Assembly: GCA_949126835.1 (NCBI GenBank)
Contig: OX421497.1
Span: 15,071,679-15,135,678, forward strand
Length of the DNA: 64,000 nt
DNA from: Anisus vortex
Taxonomy: Eukaryota > Mollusca > Gastropoda > Planorbidae
Direction of reading: 5' to 3'
In this document: positions 48,300-60,900 of the stretch, piece by piece
How the letters are laid out: each line of letters starts with the position of its first letter
How positions within the stretch are numbered: position 1 is the stretch's first letter
Made by a program: the position numbers and the translations under genes
The notes under the pieces: model-generated
Database searches by the model: none
Told to the model about the DNA's origin: nothing
What the model saw: only the letters and a program-made list of their open reading frames with translations

Positions 48300-48974
48300 T
48301 CATTGAATAGGTTTTGCGATATCATAAGGCTGTGGAATCGATTTTCTTTTCTTTCTAGGTGCCGCCACAGGTACATCCACTTCCGATACTTTCTTATCTT
48401 GCGATACATCCACATCGATTTCGATGCTTTTCCGGTTCTCGGTGTTTAGCTCAGGTTTCTGAACATTGTTGGGTTGTTCTGATTGTCGGCGTTGTTTGAG
48501 AAGAGCTGGAGTATCATAATCATCAGAACTCTTTCTGGGAACATCATACGTGGGAGAAGGTAAGCTTGACATTTTAGGGAGAATATACGGAGCAGAATCG
48601 TCTTCGTGAGAAAAAATCCCTTGTACTTTTGAGTACCCGGAAGTAGAATCGATACCCGATGACCTGACCGGCCTCAGAACAACGGTTGACCTTGCTGAAT
48701 CGCCCATGACCTCGGTTTCCTCATAGGCCAGGTTCAAGTGACCTCCATTTGCGCTGCCTCTGGCGTCTTTTGGTCCGTCTAGCTCAAGGTCAATGTTCTT
48801 GACGCATTCTGGGGCCAAGCGGTCATAGCTGTTCATGACCTCATCGTTGGGACGTCTGAGTCTGCAGTCCAGTCTGTCGTATTCACTGTTGTCTGCTGTG
48901 GGTGTATTTGGGAGAGTTGTATTCCCAGCTTCCGTCTTTTTATTGTTCCTTGACATTCTTTTTCTGTGTTGAAT
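48300..48974 (-). CDS. Receptor exon E: last coding exon, cytoplasmic tail
   Basis: 225 codons ending in TGA. The acceptor is CCTTTAATTTTAG and the phase is 0. The first Met in the frame (48956) is internal, not a start, because the splice acceptor precedes it by six in-frame codons. The exon carries SEYDRL, NSYDRL, NLAYEE, SGYSKV, APYILP, PTYDVP, DDYDTP and PQPYDIA. A basic patch (APRKKRKSIPQP) lies near the C-terminus. The two YDRL motifs are 14 residues apart, slightly longer than a classical ITAM spacing. Confidence 0.85.
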   Translation of the reverse strand: MQHRKRMSRNNKKTEAGNTTLPNTPTADNSEYDRLDCRLRRPNDEVMNSYDRLAPECVKNIDLELDGPKDARGSANGGHLNLAYEETEVMGDSARSTVVLRPVRSSGIDSTSGYSKVQGIFSHEDDSAPYILPKMSSLPSPTYDVPRKSSDDYDTPALLKQRRQSEQPNNVQKPELNTENRKSIEIDVDVSQDKKVSEVDVPVAAPRKKRKSIPQPYDIAKPIQ

Positions 48975-51900
48975 CTAAAATTAAAGGTTATAAAATATAT
49001 CTGTAAACGGAATGGAAACATTTTTTGCTTTAATTGACATAATATATTATATTAGTGATCTTATCTGATATTATAGAGTATAACAAACGCTTCTTCAATG
49101 CAGAAATTTTAAGTCTTACGTTTAACCGGAGTATGAGTCTAGTCTTGCACTTTTATCATGGTTTTAAAGAATTATTTTTGTTTTGTATTTCTTAGTTATA
49201 ATTTTATTCTGTATAAATTATTAGTACTTTACTCACTGCCGATCTTTCCTCTAGTTAAGTGATTTAACTATTGGTGTTCAGCGGCGTTTAAAGCATGTTC
49301 CACATGTTCCTATAGGACAGGGGCTCCCACACAAAAGGGGCCCCCACACATTTTTTTTTCTTTTCTTTTGGCCAACAGAGGTCAGAGAATCGCATTTGAT
49401 TGTTAACCGACACACTGTAGGCCAACATGGTTGTTTATGTCTGAGTGTTCATACCAGCAACATTTAAATGAAGTTAAATGCTAACTTGCTCGCCAAATTG
49501 GTAGAGTAAGACAGAGTGGGTTACTGGTTATCATTCAGCAACAGAAACATTGGACAGAGGCTAACAAAGCAATGTTGGAAGGCAGGGGTGAGACCACAAG
49601 GGGCCCCCACACACATTTGGAAACAGGGCCCTCACAATCCTAAATACGGCCCTGTTGGTGTTACACTTGCCAATTGCTAATATTCACTTGTAATGATACT
49701 TGTAGCTCTTTTCTGAATTCGTTGGTTTTTAAATATTTTCTTCATTTAATAATTTCAATACAGAAGATGCCTTTTCTCGTTAATGTCTAATAAATTTAAA
49801 TGATAGGTAGCATTTTAGCTTTATGTCCGTGTCAAATGTTTACAATTTATTTTTTAAAATGCCAAAGATTTTGTTAGATTTTGTTACTTTGTTATTACTT
49901 CAACAAAATGAGGATTACATGATAATCTGCCATTTATTATTGCACTAAAGAACTTTGCGTAGGTTAAATATTTTCTCTAAATAAACAAAATTGTATGCAT
50001 TTGTTTCTTTTTCTTTGCTAATATTACTCTTAATAATTGGCACTTTTCTGGGTGGACACACATAGATCTACTCAAATTAATTAATGTCCCATTTTTCGAA
50101 TACAACTAAGTCTTTTCGTAAAGTTTCAGTGTATTTTTAAAATAATTTATTTACCTTATTAATAGAGCGTTTGCAATAGGCGGGATTTAAGTTTTTTGGT
50201 GACGTCATTTTGGTAAATGTAAGCCATTGGAGGAAAAAATGTGGTGAAGTTGTTCTTTATCATGCCAAATTCACATCTGAATATTGGCTATCCTAGTCAC
50301 AAATAAGGAGGTAAATAGTCGTAGATCATCTTCCTAGTCCAAGAGAAAGCCTGACATGGTATTTTTTCAACGATTTTCAACATTTTACGCCCATTTTATC
50401 ATCTTCATATCCGACCGGTAAGTGTTGCAATTGAATTGATTTTATAATATTATAATTATTGATGTTATTGCGAATAACTGTAGGCCTAATCGTTCGGTAT
50501 GTATTCCCCTATTTTAAAATTTAAATACTGCAGATTAATTGATTTATGTGATTAGGCTAGGGCCGGCTAGACCTATTTACACTTTCAATTTCACTACTTT
50601 ATAGGCCTACACTTTTTATGTTTCGTAGGCTAGGCTAATGGCTAAGTAGGGCAGCAAGGGCCACAGGTCTAAGACTAAGGCTACGATCATACCTTGACTT
50701 TTCATCAGCCGACAATGTATGGAAATATGTGGATGTCATTAATTTTAAAAAAAATAGGTCTTTTTAAACACAAAACATAAAAAAAAACAAGCTCGAGCCT
50801 ATACGAAACTTTATTGAAACAGCGGCAATTTAGTACACCATTACACAAAGTAGACAAAAAACATGTGCTTTTTGTCACGTGATTGCAAACGCCCTATTGA
50901 ATAAATAGTGATTCTTTTATATTTACACTTGTACATATGTTGTTGTTTTATAAAATCATCCTTTACGTCCTCTAGATCCAGAGGACCTCTAGATCGTCAA
51001 GCACGAAGTCTACTCTAGGTCAAATTTGTATGTCAAACGGACAATCTCAGAACAATCTCAGTATCGTGCTGCGCAAATTGTATGTTATATAATGTGCCCC
51101 ACCCGACGCCCCATAACAAAAGATAGTAACCCTTGCTCTTACCCAATCCAGCTTCCTCCCCCCCTCCCCCTTAAATTTCTTTATACATTATAAACCAGGT
51201 CTATATTAGATTACTTCCCTTACTTCAAAAGTTGTTACATATTCATCTTCGTCTTCAAAATCTTTAACAGATATTTGTGAAAGCCGCTTGGAATTTTGAT
51301 TCTTCTTTGCTCGGACTTCTTCTGGAGATATGTACAAATCCTGAGAAATATCAGAGTATACATTTCCTTCAATTATTACATCGTATTTTATAACGACAAA
51401 TATCATTCAATATATATCATCTAAGTATTTTTAAAAAAAATTAAGTACAGGGATTATCTAGAAAAGCGCAAGCAATGTGTTTTAATTTATTGTTTGTCTC
51501 TTCTATCTAAAACAAAACGCACTCTCCCTCCCAATACACACACACAAACACAGACAGTCATAACTCCTTAAGGCCTTTCTTAACCGGGTCGAACCTGAGA
51601 TCGGTGATTTAGTTTGCAAACCATAGTCACGTGTACGAATACAAACCCCTAACCTTTCTATGAGGTCGCAGATCGGGGTTTGCAATCTTAACAAGGCCGA
51701 TCCTACATTTGACGTACTTCTCTGAAAAAGTAAACAAATATGGTCTCGTCATCGTTTAAGTACAGTTCCGCCATGTTGATTACCGCAACTATGCTTTCGC
51801 GTCTTTCTGCACCTCTCTGCGCCTTTTCGCTCAAAAGAGTGCCATGTTCGGCCTAGGTTTGCTCAACACGACGTGCAAACCTCCAACCATGGTTCGCGAT

Positions 51901-54900
51901 CCATTCCAACCCGAAAGAAAGGCCTTTAGAAATATTCGTAAATGACTTCTTGTCGTTTTGCTCAAATAGCATGTCAATTGTGTCGCTACTTATAAGGTAT
52001 AAATGTTTAGTTTCATTTCGAACTCACAGAAATAATATTTTCTGACAAAATACTTCATTAACCAGGAAATGTTTTTCTTGAAAACTCTCAACCCTCCCTA
52101 TACATTCACGCGCGTCTAAATCTCTGGCACAGTTTCACATTCGTCACTATCGTTCACTTATTATCAGCTCAACACGTTCACACACTTATTGAAGAGCCCT
52201 TGTTTGCTGATGACTGACTAAAATTTAAAACCGGACCTGAGCAGTGGCGTAGCTAGGGTCATCTGCGCCCGGGAACATGATACAAAGTCTGCGCCCCTTC
52301 TCGGTTCGACAGAGTCTGAGGGCTCACTTAGCCCTCAAGAAAATTTTGAAATTTTACGGTTTATATGGTTCATTTTTGAAGCATCTGGTATTTTTATGAA
52401 ATAGAATACAGGCTAATGATTCTCTATACGATTGTAAACAATTTATTTGAACAAATATATACTCTACAAATTAAACATGACTTGAAAAGATTATGTCTAC
52501 AACAAATTGATCCTCCTTGATTTGACTGTCGCAAACTCGTCAATCACGTTGTCAAAATTAATATTCTCAAGTGTTTCTCTTTCGATGCTAAGGCGTGCAT
52601 GATTACTTAGACGATCTTGTCCCATTGAAGCACGTAAATAAGACAAAATAAGCTTCAGTTTGCTAAAGGACCGCTCACAGCTTGCAATTGAAACAGCAAT
52701 TGTTAGAAGTATTTGCAGTGAAATGCGCAGATTCGGAAATACATCATTTCCATACGAGTTCTGTGCACAATTCGTGACAATTGACGTCAGTATCAAAGAA
52801 ATTTTAAAAAATCTAAGCTATTTTGACGAATTGTATCGACATTTGTCTCAGCGAGAAGAATTTTGAGGTCTAGTAAAAATCCAAATTTGGTGTTTAGCTT
52901 TTCTAGACTTAAAAACCTTATTGATATCTCCTGTCTATCTTCTTCTTCTTCTGCGTTCCATTTAGCTTTTCTTTGCTGTGTCAGACTGGCAGTCCTGTTT
53001 CTCTGACAAACCGGGCTGTTGTCTGTAGGAATGGCTTTGGGCCCCAGAGCTTTTCTTCCATGGTGGCTCCCTGAGGCCAGGCCTGGTTACGGGCCTCTCT
53101 GTGGAGTGGGCACCATTGCAGGATGTGCTCTGCATTCTGGAGTCCAGTTCCACAAGGGCACTCAGGGGTGTGACTGAAGCCGATTCGGTGCTGGTTGTCT
53201 AATAGTCTGTTGTGTCCTGTCCTTAGTCGGAGTATGGTGGTCTGCTCATATCTGGTAAGGTGTGGCCAGTCATCTCCTGTTGAGGGATTTTGTTGTTCAG
53301 GCCATTTTCTCTTGTACATGTCTTTGATTATGCCATTTGCCTTGCAGTAGAAGATGTGGTGTGTGTGATTGTTATCCTGTGGGGCATCTCTTCCGAGCCT
53401 GGCCAGCTCATCTGCCTCCTCGTTTCCTCTTCTGCAGAAAGTCCTGCATCTCTTGCTAATTCTCCAGGCATCCTCCGATGTCGTCTAATTCTTCTGTCAA
53501 CCTCGATACCCAAGTTGTGCATCTTGATTTTCCATTGTCTACCGCAACCTGGCTCAAATTATCACGAATGTTGACAAGTTCTTGCTACAGCGATTCAAAA
53601 TCAGATGCTTGCTTTATTGAAAATCATAGTAGGATCCTTCAACTGTTTCTGGATACGATCAATTTTCCAGATATGATGTTCCAGAAATGTAACAAAACTA
53701 GGAAGTTAAAGTTTAATACACCTGCCAGTAAAGTTTCTGCATCACTTCTGGTGTTAGGCGTCATAGTTGCATCTTCTGATAATTTTCAAACAGCCCTACT
53801 AGTTCTTCTAGTCCTTCATAAATACATTTAACAGCTTCTGATAGTGCACTCCAGCGTGTTTCAGACTCCCTTTTCACTGTGATTGGCACAACTTTTTTTA
53901 ATTATTTCCAACGAGTTGTTGAACGAGAGAATAACAATAAATATATACTTTCAAATGTTCCAAGAACTGCGATAAGAACTGGATCCTGTTTAGCTCAGTG
54001 TACTCCTGCTAAGTTTAAGCTGTGGTTGTCACAGTTGACGAACAATGCTCTGTGATTTTTGGCACATATTCGCTGTTGAAGGCCGGATATATGCCCAGTC
54101 ATTACAACATCATTGTGATAACATTGTGACCGACAGTCGACAGTCGTCTAGAGGTATGTTATCAGATTCCAGTTTCTCTACGATAGCTCTTTCAAGGCTT
54201 GCTTCGCCTTTGAAATGTATCTGAACACAACCTAAACAATGATAATTTTATGGTTACTTTTCTAGTTTTAAAATCCACATCCACAAATCTGATGACTTGA
54301 GAAAGCTGTTCCCGGTGTCCTAAATCGCGTGTTGAGTCAAGTAAGATACCGTAGTACTTGTTTTTTTGATTTCACTCAACAGCTGATTCCTTACAGTCGA
54401 TGCAAGTAGGTGGATAAATTCATTTTGGATTTCCGGTGATAAATAAGATACTGAACCTGGATTTTCTCGGGCATGTTGTAGGTGTTTTTCTAATAGTGGA
54501 TCATATGTACTATATACTGAGCAACGAGTTTGATCACAGAGAGACAGATTCCAACATTTTTATCATCGTCCTTATGCAGATATTCCTCATGGCCAAGCAG
54601 TGCCAAATTTTATGAAACAAGAAACTTAATAAAGGTAAGTATCGTTTTCAAAATATCGCGCAAAGGTTGTTTTTCCAATTGAATTTTAGCTTGGACTTGG
54701 ACAACAATTCCAGTTTTATCAATTATCCTCCGCTCGGCTTCCTTCCATGTAGTAAAAGCTCTGTGGTGAGACTGTAGTTTTTCTGGCTTTCTCCATTTGC
54801 TGAAACCATTGGTTAACTCAAATGAAGATCGTGTTTGCGGCTTCAGCTTCTTCTGTCGTCTTGGCTTTTTTTAAAAACCTTGCCAATAATTTACTATACT

Positions 54901-57900
54901 TTTTTATGCATTTTATAATTCTATTCTTTTTTTTACGACCCTCTGCTCCACTTCGTTTTTTCCCGGCATAACTGAAACGAAATCTGTATTGTTAAATGTC
55001 TTAAAAAATGCCATCAGCGATTCTACACTGTAGATGTGTCATTTGTTTATGAGTAGAATGGCGCCCCTTAATGCTCAATGGAGGCGCCAAAATCATGCTT
55101 GCCAACTAGTTTGTAATGAAGATATTTGTGGAGCTCCAAAATTCAATCTTGCAAACGTATTTGGGATACATTAGTTTACATCAAAATAAAATTAAATAAT
55201 TAGTTTTAATACTCATTTTGGCGCCCCTAACGTGGCGCCCGGGGACATATGTCCCCCCTGGCCCCCCCTTGCTACGCCACTGGACCTGAGCAGACGATGT
55301 GGAGCTTCTTGCAGAAGTTGACTGCACAGCCTCTAACTTCTTCATCTCCTCGTCAGGTGTGCTGTAGTAGTCAAAGTCAACCTGGGCGTCATGTTCGGCA
55401 CCAAGAGGTTTCGCAGACCCTGGACACGTCAGTTTTCTAAAGATATTAGTAAAAAAAAATAAGAACATAATAGATAGAGGCTTTCTGGACGCTACCATTA
55501 ACTAAAATACACTCATTTAGATTAGGAATTATCAGCCTCTTTAGAGAAAAAGCGGTCACCACACTGCGCATAAATAACTTTGAGAACTTATAGAGAACTG
55601 CAACATATTGGACTGAAACTTTGGTAACGTATAGAGAACTGCCACATATTGGACTGAAACTTTGGTAACTTATAGAGAACTGCAACATATTCGACTGAAA
55701 CTTTGGTAACTTATAGAGAAATGCAACATATTGGACTGAAACTTTGGTAACTTATAGAGAAATGCAACATATTGCACTGAAACTTTGGTAACTTATAGAG
55801 AACTGCAACATATTGGACTGAAACTTTGGTAACTTATAGAGAACTGCAACATATTGGACTGAAACTTTGGTAACTTATAGAGAACTGCAACATATTGGAC
55901 TGAAACTTTGGTAACTTATAGAGAACTGCAACATATTGGACTGAAACTTTGGTAACTTATAGAGAACTGCAACATATTGGACTGAAACTTTGGTAACTTA
56001 TAGAGAACTGCAACATATTGGACTGAAACTTTGGTAACTTATAGAGAACTGCAACATATTGGACTGAAACTTTGGTAACTTATAGAGAACTGCAACATAT
56101 TGGACTGAAACTTTGGTAACTTATAGAGAACTGCAACATATTGGACTGAAACTTTGGTAACTTATAGAGAACTGCAACATATTGGACTGAAACTTTGGTA
56201 ACTTATAGAGAACTGCAACATATTGGACTGAAACTTTGGTAACTTATAGAGAACTGCAACATATTGGATTGAAACTTTGGTAACTTATAGAGAACTGCAA
56301 CATATTGGCATGAAACTTTGGTAACTTATAGAGAACTGCAACATATTGGATTGAAACTTTGGTAACTTTTAGAGAACTGCAACATATTGGACTGAAACTT
56401 TGGTAACTTATAGAGAACTGCAACATATTGGACTGAAACTTTGGTAACTTATAGAGAATTGCAACATATTGGACTGAAACTTTGGTAACTTATAGAGAAC
56501 TGCAACATATTGGACTGAAACTTTGGTAACTTATAGAGAACTGCAACATATTGGACTGAAACTTTGGTAACTTATAGAGAACTGCAACATATTGGACTGA
56601 AACTTTGGTAACTAATAGAGAACTGCAACATATTGGACTGAAAGTTTGATAACTTAGAGAGAACTGCATTATATTGCACTGAAATTTTGGTAACTTATAG
56701 AGAACTGCAACATATTGCACTGAAATGTAAGCTTTTTTAATAAGTGGATATATTTATTTTAAAAAAATCCAATTAAGACCTATTGTGGGCCGTTGATTTG
56801 ATTAATGGTAAGGTTGAATAAGGTTATTACAGTTTCATATTGGTAACTATTCAAGACAAGAAGGTTATACAAATATAGTTTTTTATAATTTAACTTTCAA
56901 TTATATGCTTGAATGCTTTCAAAAGAAATGAAACATTTTACATAATTCGGAAAGACAGCACTACATCAGCATTGCAGTAAGTAAAAGTATTGCTATAAAT
57001 ACTTATTCAAATTAATTCCGGGGATTCGTAGACCACGGCACTGCTAGCTCAGATTTGTTGGTCCAGTGCAATTTCAATATAAGACTCTTATTGATTTCAT
57101 TCAGCGGATTAACATTTTACTTTGGCTAATAAATACCACGTCCATATCGTCACCTCAACTTGTACTTGATAATAGCAGCTGAAAGCATTACATATCAAGC
57201 TGACCACACATGTTCCTGGTATGCTTTGGTAAAAAAAAAACTAAATATAAACTCTAACACCATACTATAAAGAACACAATAAATGATTACTTCTTTACTT
57301 TAAAAGGCAGCAGAATGAAGTGAAAAACACTTACTTTTTGCAAACCAATATGATAATGATGACAATAATGATGAGAACAATTCCAGCTAAAACGCCACCA
57401 ATTATTGCAGGTATAACAATTTCCTCTGAAAAATTTAAAAAAAGGAATAAAACTAGCAAACTTGATCTAACACTGCTAAGTTCAGTTCTATGCATCGATT
57501 ACTTTTTAAGTTTTATCTCATTTGAAGGAAAACGGGGGAGGGGGGGGTCAAGCCTTTTTATTTTCCCTACACATGTCCATAAATCCTATAAAAACTTAAA
57601 TAAAATGTTCAATAATTCCAATACAGAAATGAAGAAACATGTTCATAACTGAGCCTTTTACTTTAGTTCAACAAATACACTTCCCCAGCACTGATTTCAA
57701 AAACTGAAATTAAATATATTTTACTGTAGGAGTTGGTCTGTGGACACATTTAGACCATACACAATTTAAATAATTGAAGCGAAAGAAAGCCAGATTAACA
57801 ACATAAATAAAACAACAATAACACATCACACAGTAGACATCTAGATATAAATTTAACAGCAAAATGCTTAGCGATGAACTAAGTCAGGAAAAAGCCTGAT

Positions 57901-60900
57901 TCAAGGGAATTAAATCTAGGTTACTTTTTGGTATAAATTGTCTTAGAAAAAAAGAAAAGTATGCCCTAACACTACTCAGTTTCAGCCCATGTGCCGACAT
58001 TTAAACATGCAACAGATAAACATGCGACACTTAAACATAAACACTTAACCACACGTCAGATAAACATAGCTTACGGACATTTAATCACACGTCATTTAAA
58101 CATACGGACACTTAATCCCACGACAGATAAACATACGGACACTTAATCACACGACACTTAAACATACGGACAGTTAATCATAGCGACAGATAAACACACA
58201 TTTTCACTATACCATTAAAATAAATAGGAAAATAATATAGATTATGTTGCCAATAGTAAAAACTCGGTATAGAGGGAAGGAAAATACCTCATGGCATCAA
58301 CAGGCCTACCGGGACACCCATGCCCTACGCCCACCCTTGGTTTTCCTCACTCCCATTTCATCGTATTTATAATGAATTTAACATTAATATTTATTTCTTT
58401 TTATTGAGGTTTTTTTTTAGCTTTCGAACTAGAAATCTGTGTATACATACAACATTAATTATATAAATTAAATCTTTGATAGGCAAAAGATGCAAGCTCA
58501 GCAGAATGAATGGTGTTACCATAGTCTTATGCATATCTAGTGCTCAATTATAAATACTTTATTGTTCTTAATGTTTTGGTTATTACAATTTTAAAACGTA
58601 TTTATATTTTTGCATTTTGGGGAACCTAATTAAAAATATAGTATTTTTAATATTGCCATCATCATTATCAAATATATTTTAAAAGCTATTTCTAAATAAT
58701 CATTGGCTAATGCAATTAAAAGCTATAATATGTGTCTATTTGACCCACTAGTAGATATAAGAAGTATTGTTTTTTTTATAAATAAAACAAGGTGTATTAG
58801 TTACATTGTAGCCGAATACAGTTAAAACACGAAGCAGGGATGGCGCTAGTGAAGACATAACGGATAAGTGGATTATGTAATACTGGCCGTCCGATCGCTG
58901 GTCTGGGCAGCCACGCGTGAACTTCAACGTGAAGTAAGTCCCGCTCTCTGGTCGAAATTGGATGAAAGGGCAGTACTTCTTACGCGTGGCTGGCTGTCCA
59001 TCGTAATCGTTTACGATGGTCTTGGTGCAGACCTGCGATCGGGCGTCGAGCATAACGTAATGTACTTAGCACTAACCCGTTATGTCTTCACTAGCCCTAT
59101 CCCTTCTTCGTGTTTTAACTGTATCCGACTACAAGGTGGTTAAATGTAACCCATAACCTTGTTTATAATGAAAAAAAAATCTTATTTCTACTAGTGGGTC
59201 AAATATAGTATATTTTTCGTCTATAATATATTCTTAAAATCTTTGATAGTCGAGAAAAATAGAACAAAAATAATTATAGTAAAAGAGAGAGAGAAAGGGA
59301 AAAAAGACTGTTCTAGATTTAGCATTTTGTCAATATATAAATAATATTAAGACTATTTATCAATAGAGTGAAAATAATGCCAATTATTATTTGAGTTTAT
59401 TTTCAAAATAATCTTTAACAAAAGAAATGGTATAGTGAAAATGTGTGTTTATCTGTCGGGGGGAGGGGGCGGGCTGTTGTTTGTGACGCCACAGATTTTT
59501 TTAGTTGCTGTCTGGTCAGATGAAGGGGCGGGACTTACTTCATAGTGAAGTTCACGCATGGCTGCCCAGACCAGCAATCGGACGGCCAGTATTACATAAT
59601 CCACTTATCCGTTATGTCTTCACTAGCGCCATCCCTTCTTCGTGTTTTAACTGTATTCGGCTACAATGTAACTCATACACCTTGTTTTAATTTTTTTTAA
59701 ACACAATACTTCTTATATCTACTAGTGGGTCGAATTGACACATATAGCTTTTAATTGCATTGGTCAATGATTATTTAGAAATAGCTTTTTAAATTAATTT
59801 GATAATGATGGTGGCAAGAATAAAAATACTCTATTTATAACTAAGTTCCCAAAAATGCAAAAATATGAATACGTTTTAAAATTTTAATAACCAAAACATT
59901 AAGAACAATAAAGTATTTATAATTGAGCACTAGATATGTATAAGACTATGGTACTGATATGTTTTCTTTTTTTTTTTTTTGTGAACTACACTTGGCACAA
60001 GTAGGCCTAGTAGATGTTTTCTTGTCTAACTTCACCGAGCGTACCAATGAAGAATCTCTATTGCCCTGCTCATAGATAGTATGGTGCTCGGTAAATTTGG
60101 CAACGGTATTTTTGTCAACGGTATTTTCGGCAAGGTAATTTTGGCAAAGGTAATTTCGGAATAGGTAAATTCGGCAAAACACGCAAAGCGGTAAAATTGG
60201 CAACGGTAAAATTGGCAATCATATAATATCCACTGTTTTTATTAAAAGTATTGCTTAGACTTAACTCTAGTCTATGGATAGGCAACCTATGCAATGCCAT
60301 AATTGGCACGCAGATCGTTTTTAAATGGCACATGAAAGACCACCAAAATGGTGAAAAGAGCATGATAACATTAAGGAGCACTTTGGCACGTTATTTAACG
60401 TGATTTAATGATCAAAGACAAACATTTTAAATAGGCGCCAAATGTAGCCCTTCCCCAGCCCCGGCGTTTCCCCCCCCCCCTTAATTTACGCCTCGGCAAA
60501 GGTAAACCTATGTGTGTAAGGTATCTAATCTGACTTTACGCATCAAAGCATACGTTTGTCTCCCCTACGATATTACCTAAATCTGACTACCTGACCTCCA
60601 CCCCTACATAGTATGATACCGGTTGTGTAAACAAGAGCCAACGTAGAATGCCCCCCTCCCCTCCCGCCCCCGACCAAGACCATCGTAAGTACTTACCCGA
60701 CTCCCCTTACGAAGTTCTGCCAATTCAAATATTAGTGACCCCAGGCTACAGCAGGAAAAAAAGGTTTTGTTATGGGGTCAAGGAGACTTTTTTTTGTTGT
60801 TTTTTGTTGTTGCTAGTTAAAAGTTATTCTTTATGTCAATACATTTATATTTGATTTTATTATAAAAATATTCACACAATATTTTATAAAATGTGTCTTT

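Larger units (their letters stand above)
48975..51223 (-). other. Receptor intron D-E with several insertions
   Basis: Holds a LINE fragment split by a hAT MITE and a 738-bp TIR element. No exon-like frame with good splice sites was seen inside. Confidence 0.6.
52242..55282 (-). mobile_element. hAT element with ZMYM1-like transposase remnant (3.04 kb)
   Basis: Perfect 8-bp duplication GACCTGAG at 52234-52241 and 55283-55290. The inverted ends CAGTGGCGTAGC match for 12 bases and then diverge into G-rich sequence. It encodes a broken transposase on the minus strand (52497-54969) and contains a LINE fragment (about 52937-53540). It lies in intron C-D of the receptor gene, three bases past the exon C donor cut. 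Confidence 0.93.

Noticed and set aside
48044..48415. 123-codon minus frame overlapping the receptor's last exon
   Set aside because: It runs in another frame over exon E and its 3' flank. The exon E frame has a splice acceptor, matching phase and meaningful motifs.
53290..53831. Plus-strand frames of 94 and 117 codons inside the hAT element
   Set aside because: They are antisense to the LINE fragment and to the broken transposase, which explain the sequence better.
55181..55498. 105-codon minus frame reading through exon C into the hAT end
   Set aside because: Treated as exon C plus transposon sequence. The phase-0 donor and the matching exons D and E argue for splicing, though read-through is possible and is listed under the donor finding.
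55565..56730. Short minus-strand frames reading MLQFSISYQSFSPICCSSL repeats
   Set aside because: Pure translation of the 41-bp minisatellite in a receptor intron.
58748..59143. Frames of 91 and 101 codons around 58.9 kb
   Set aside because: They lie in the inner inverted-repeat arms, overlap on opposite strands, and match no family I recognise.
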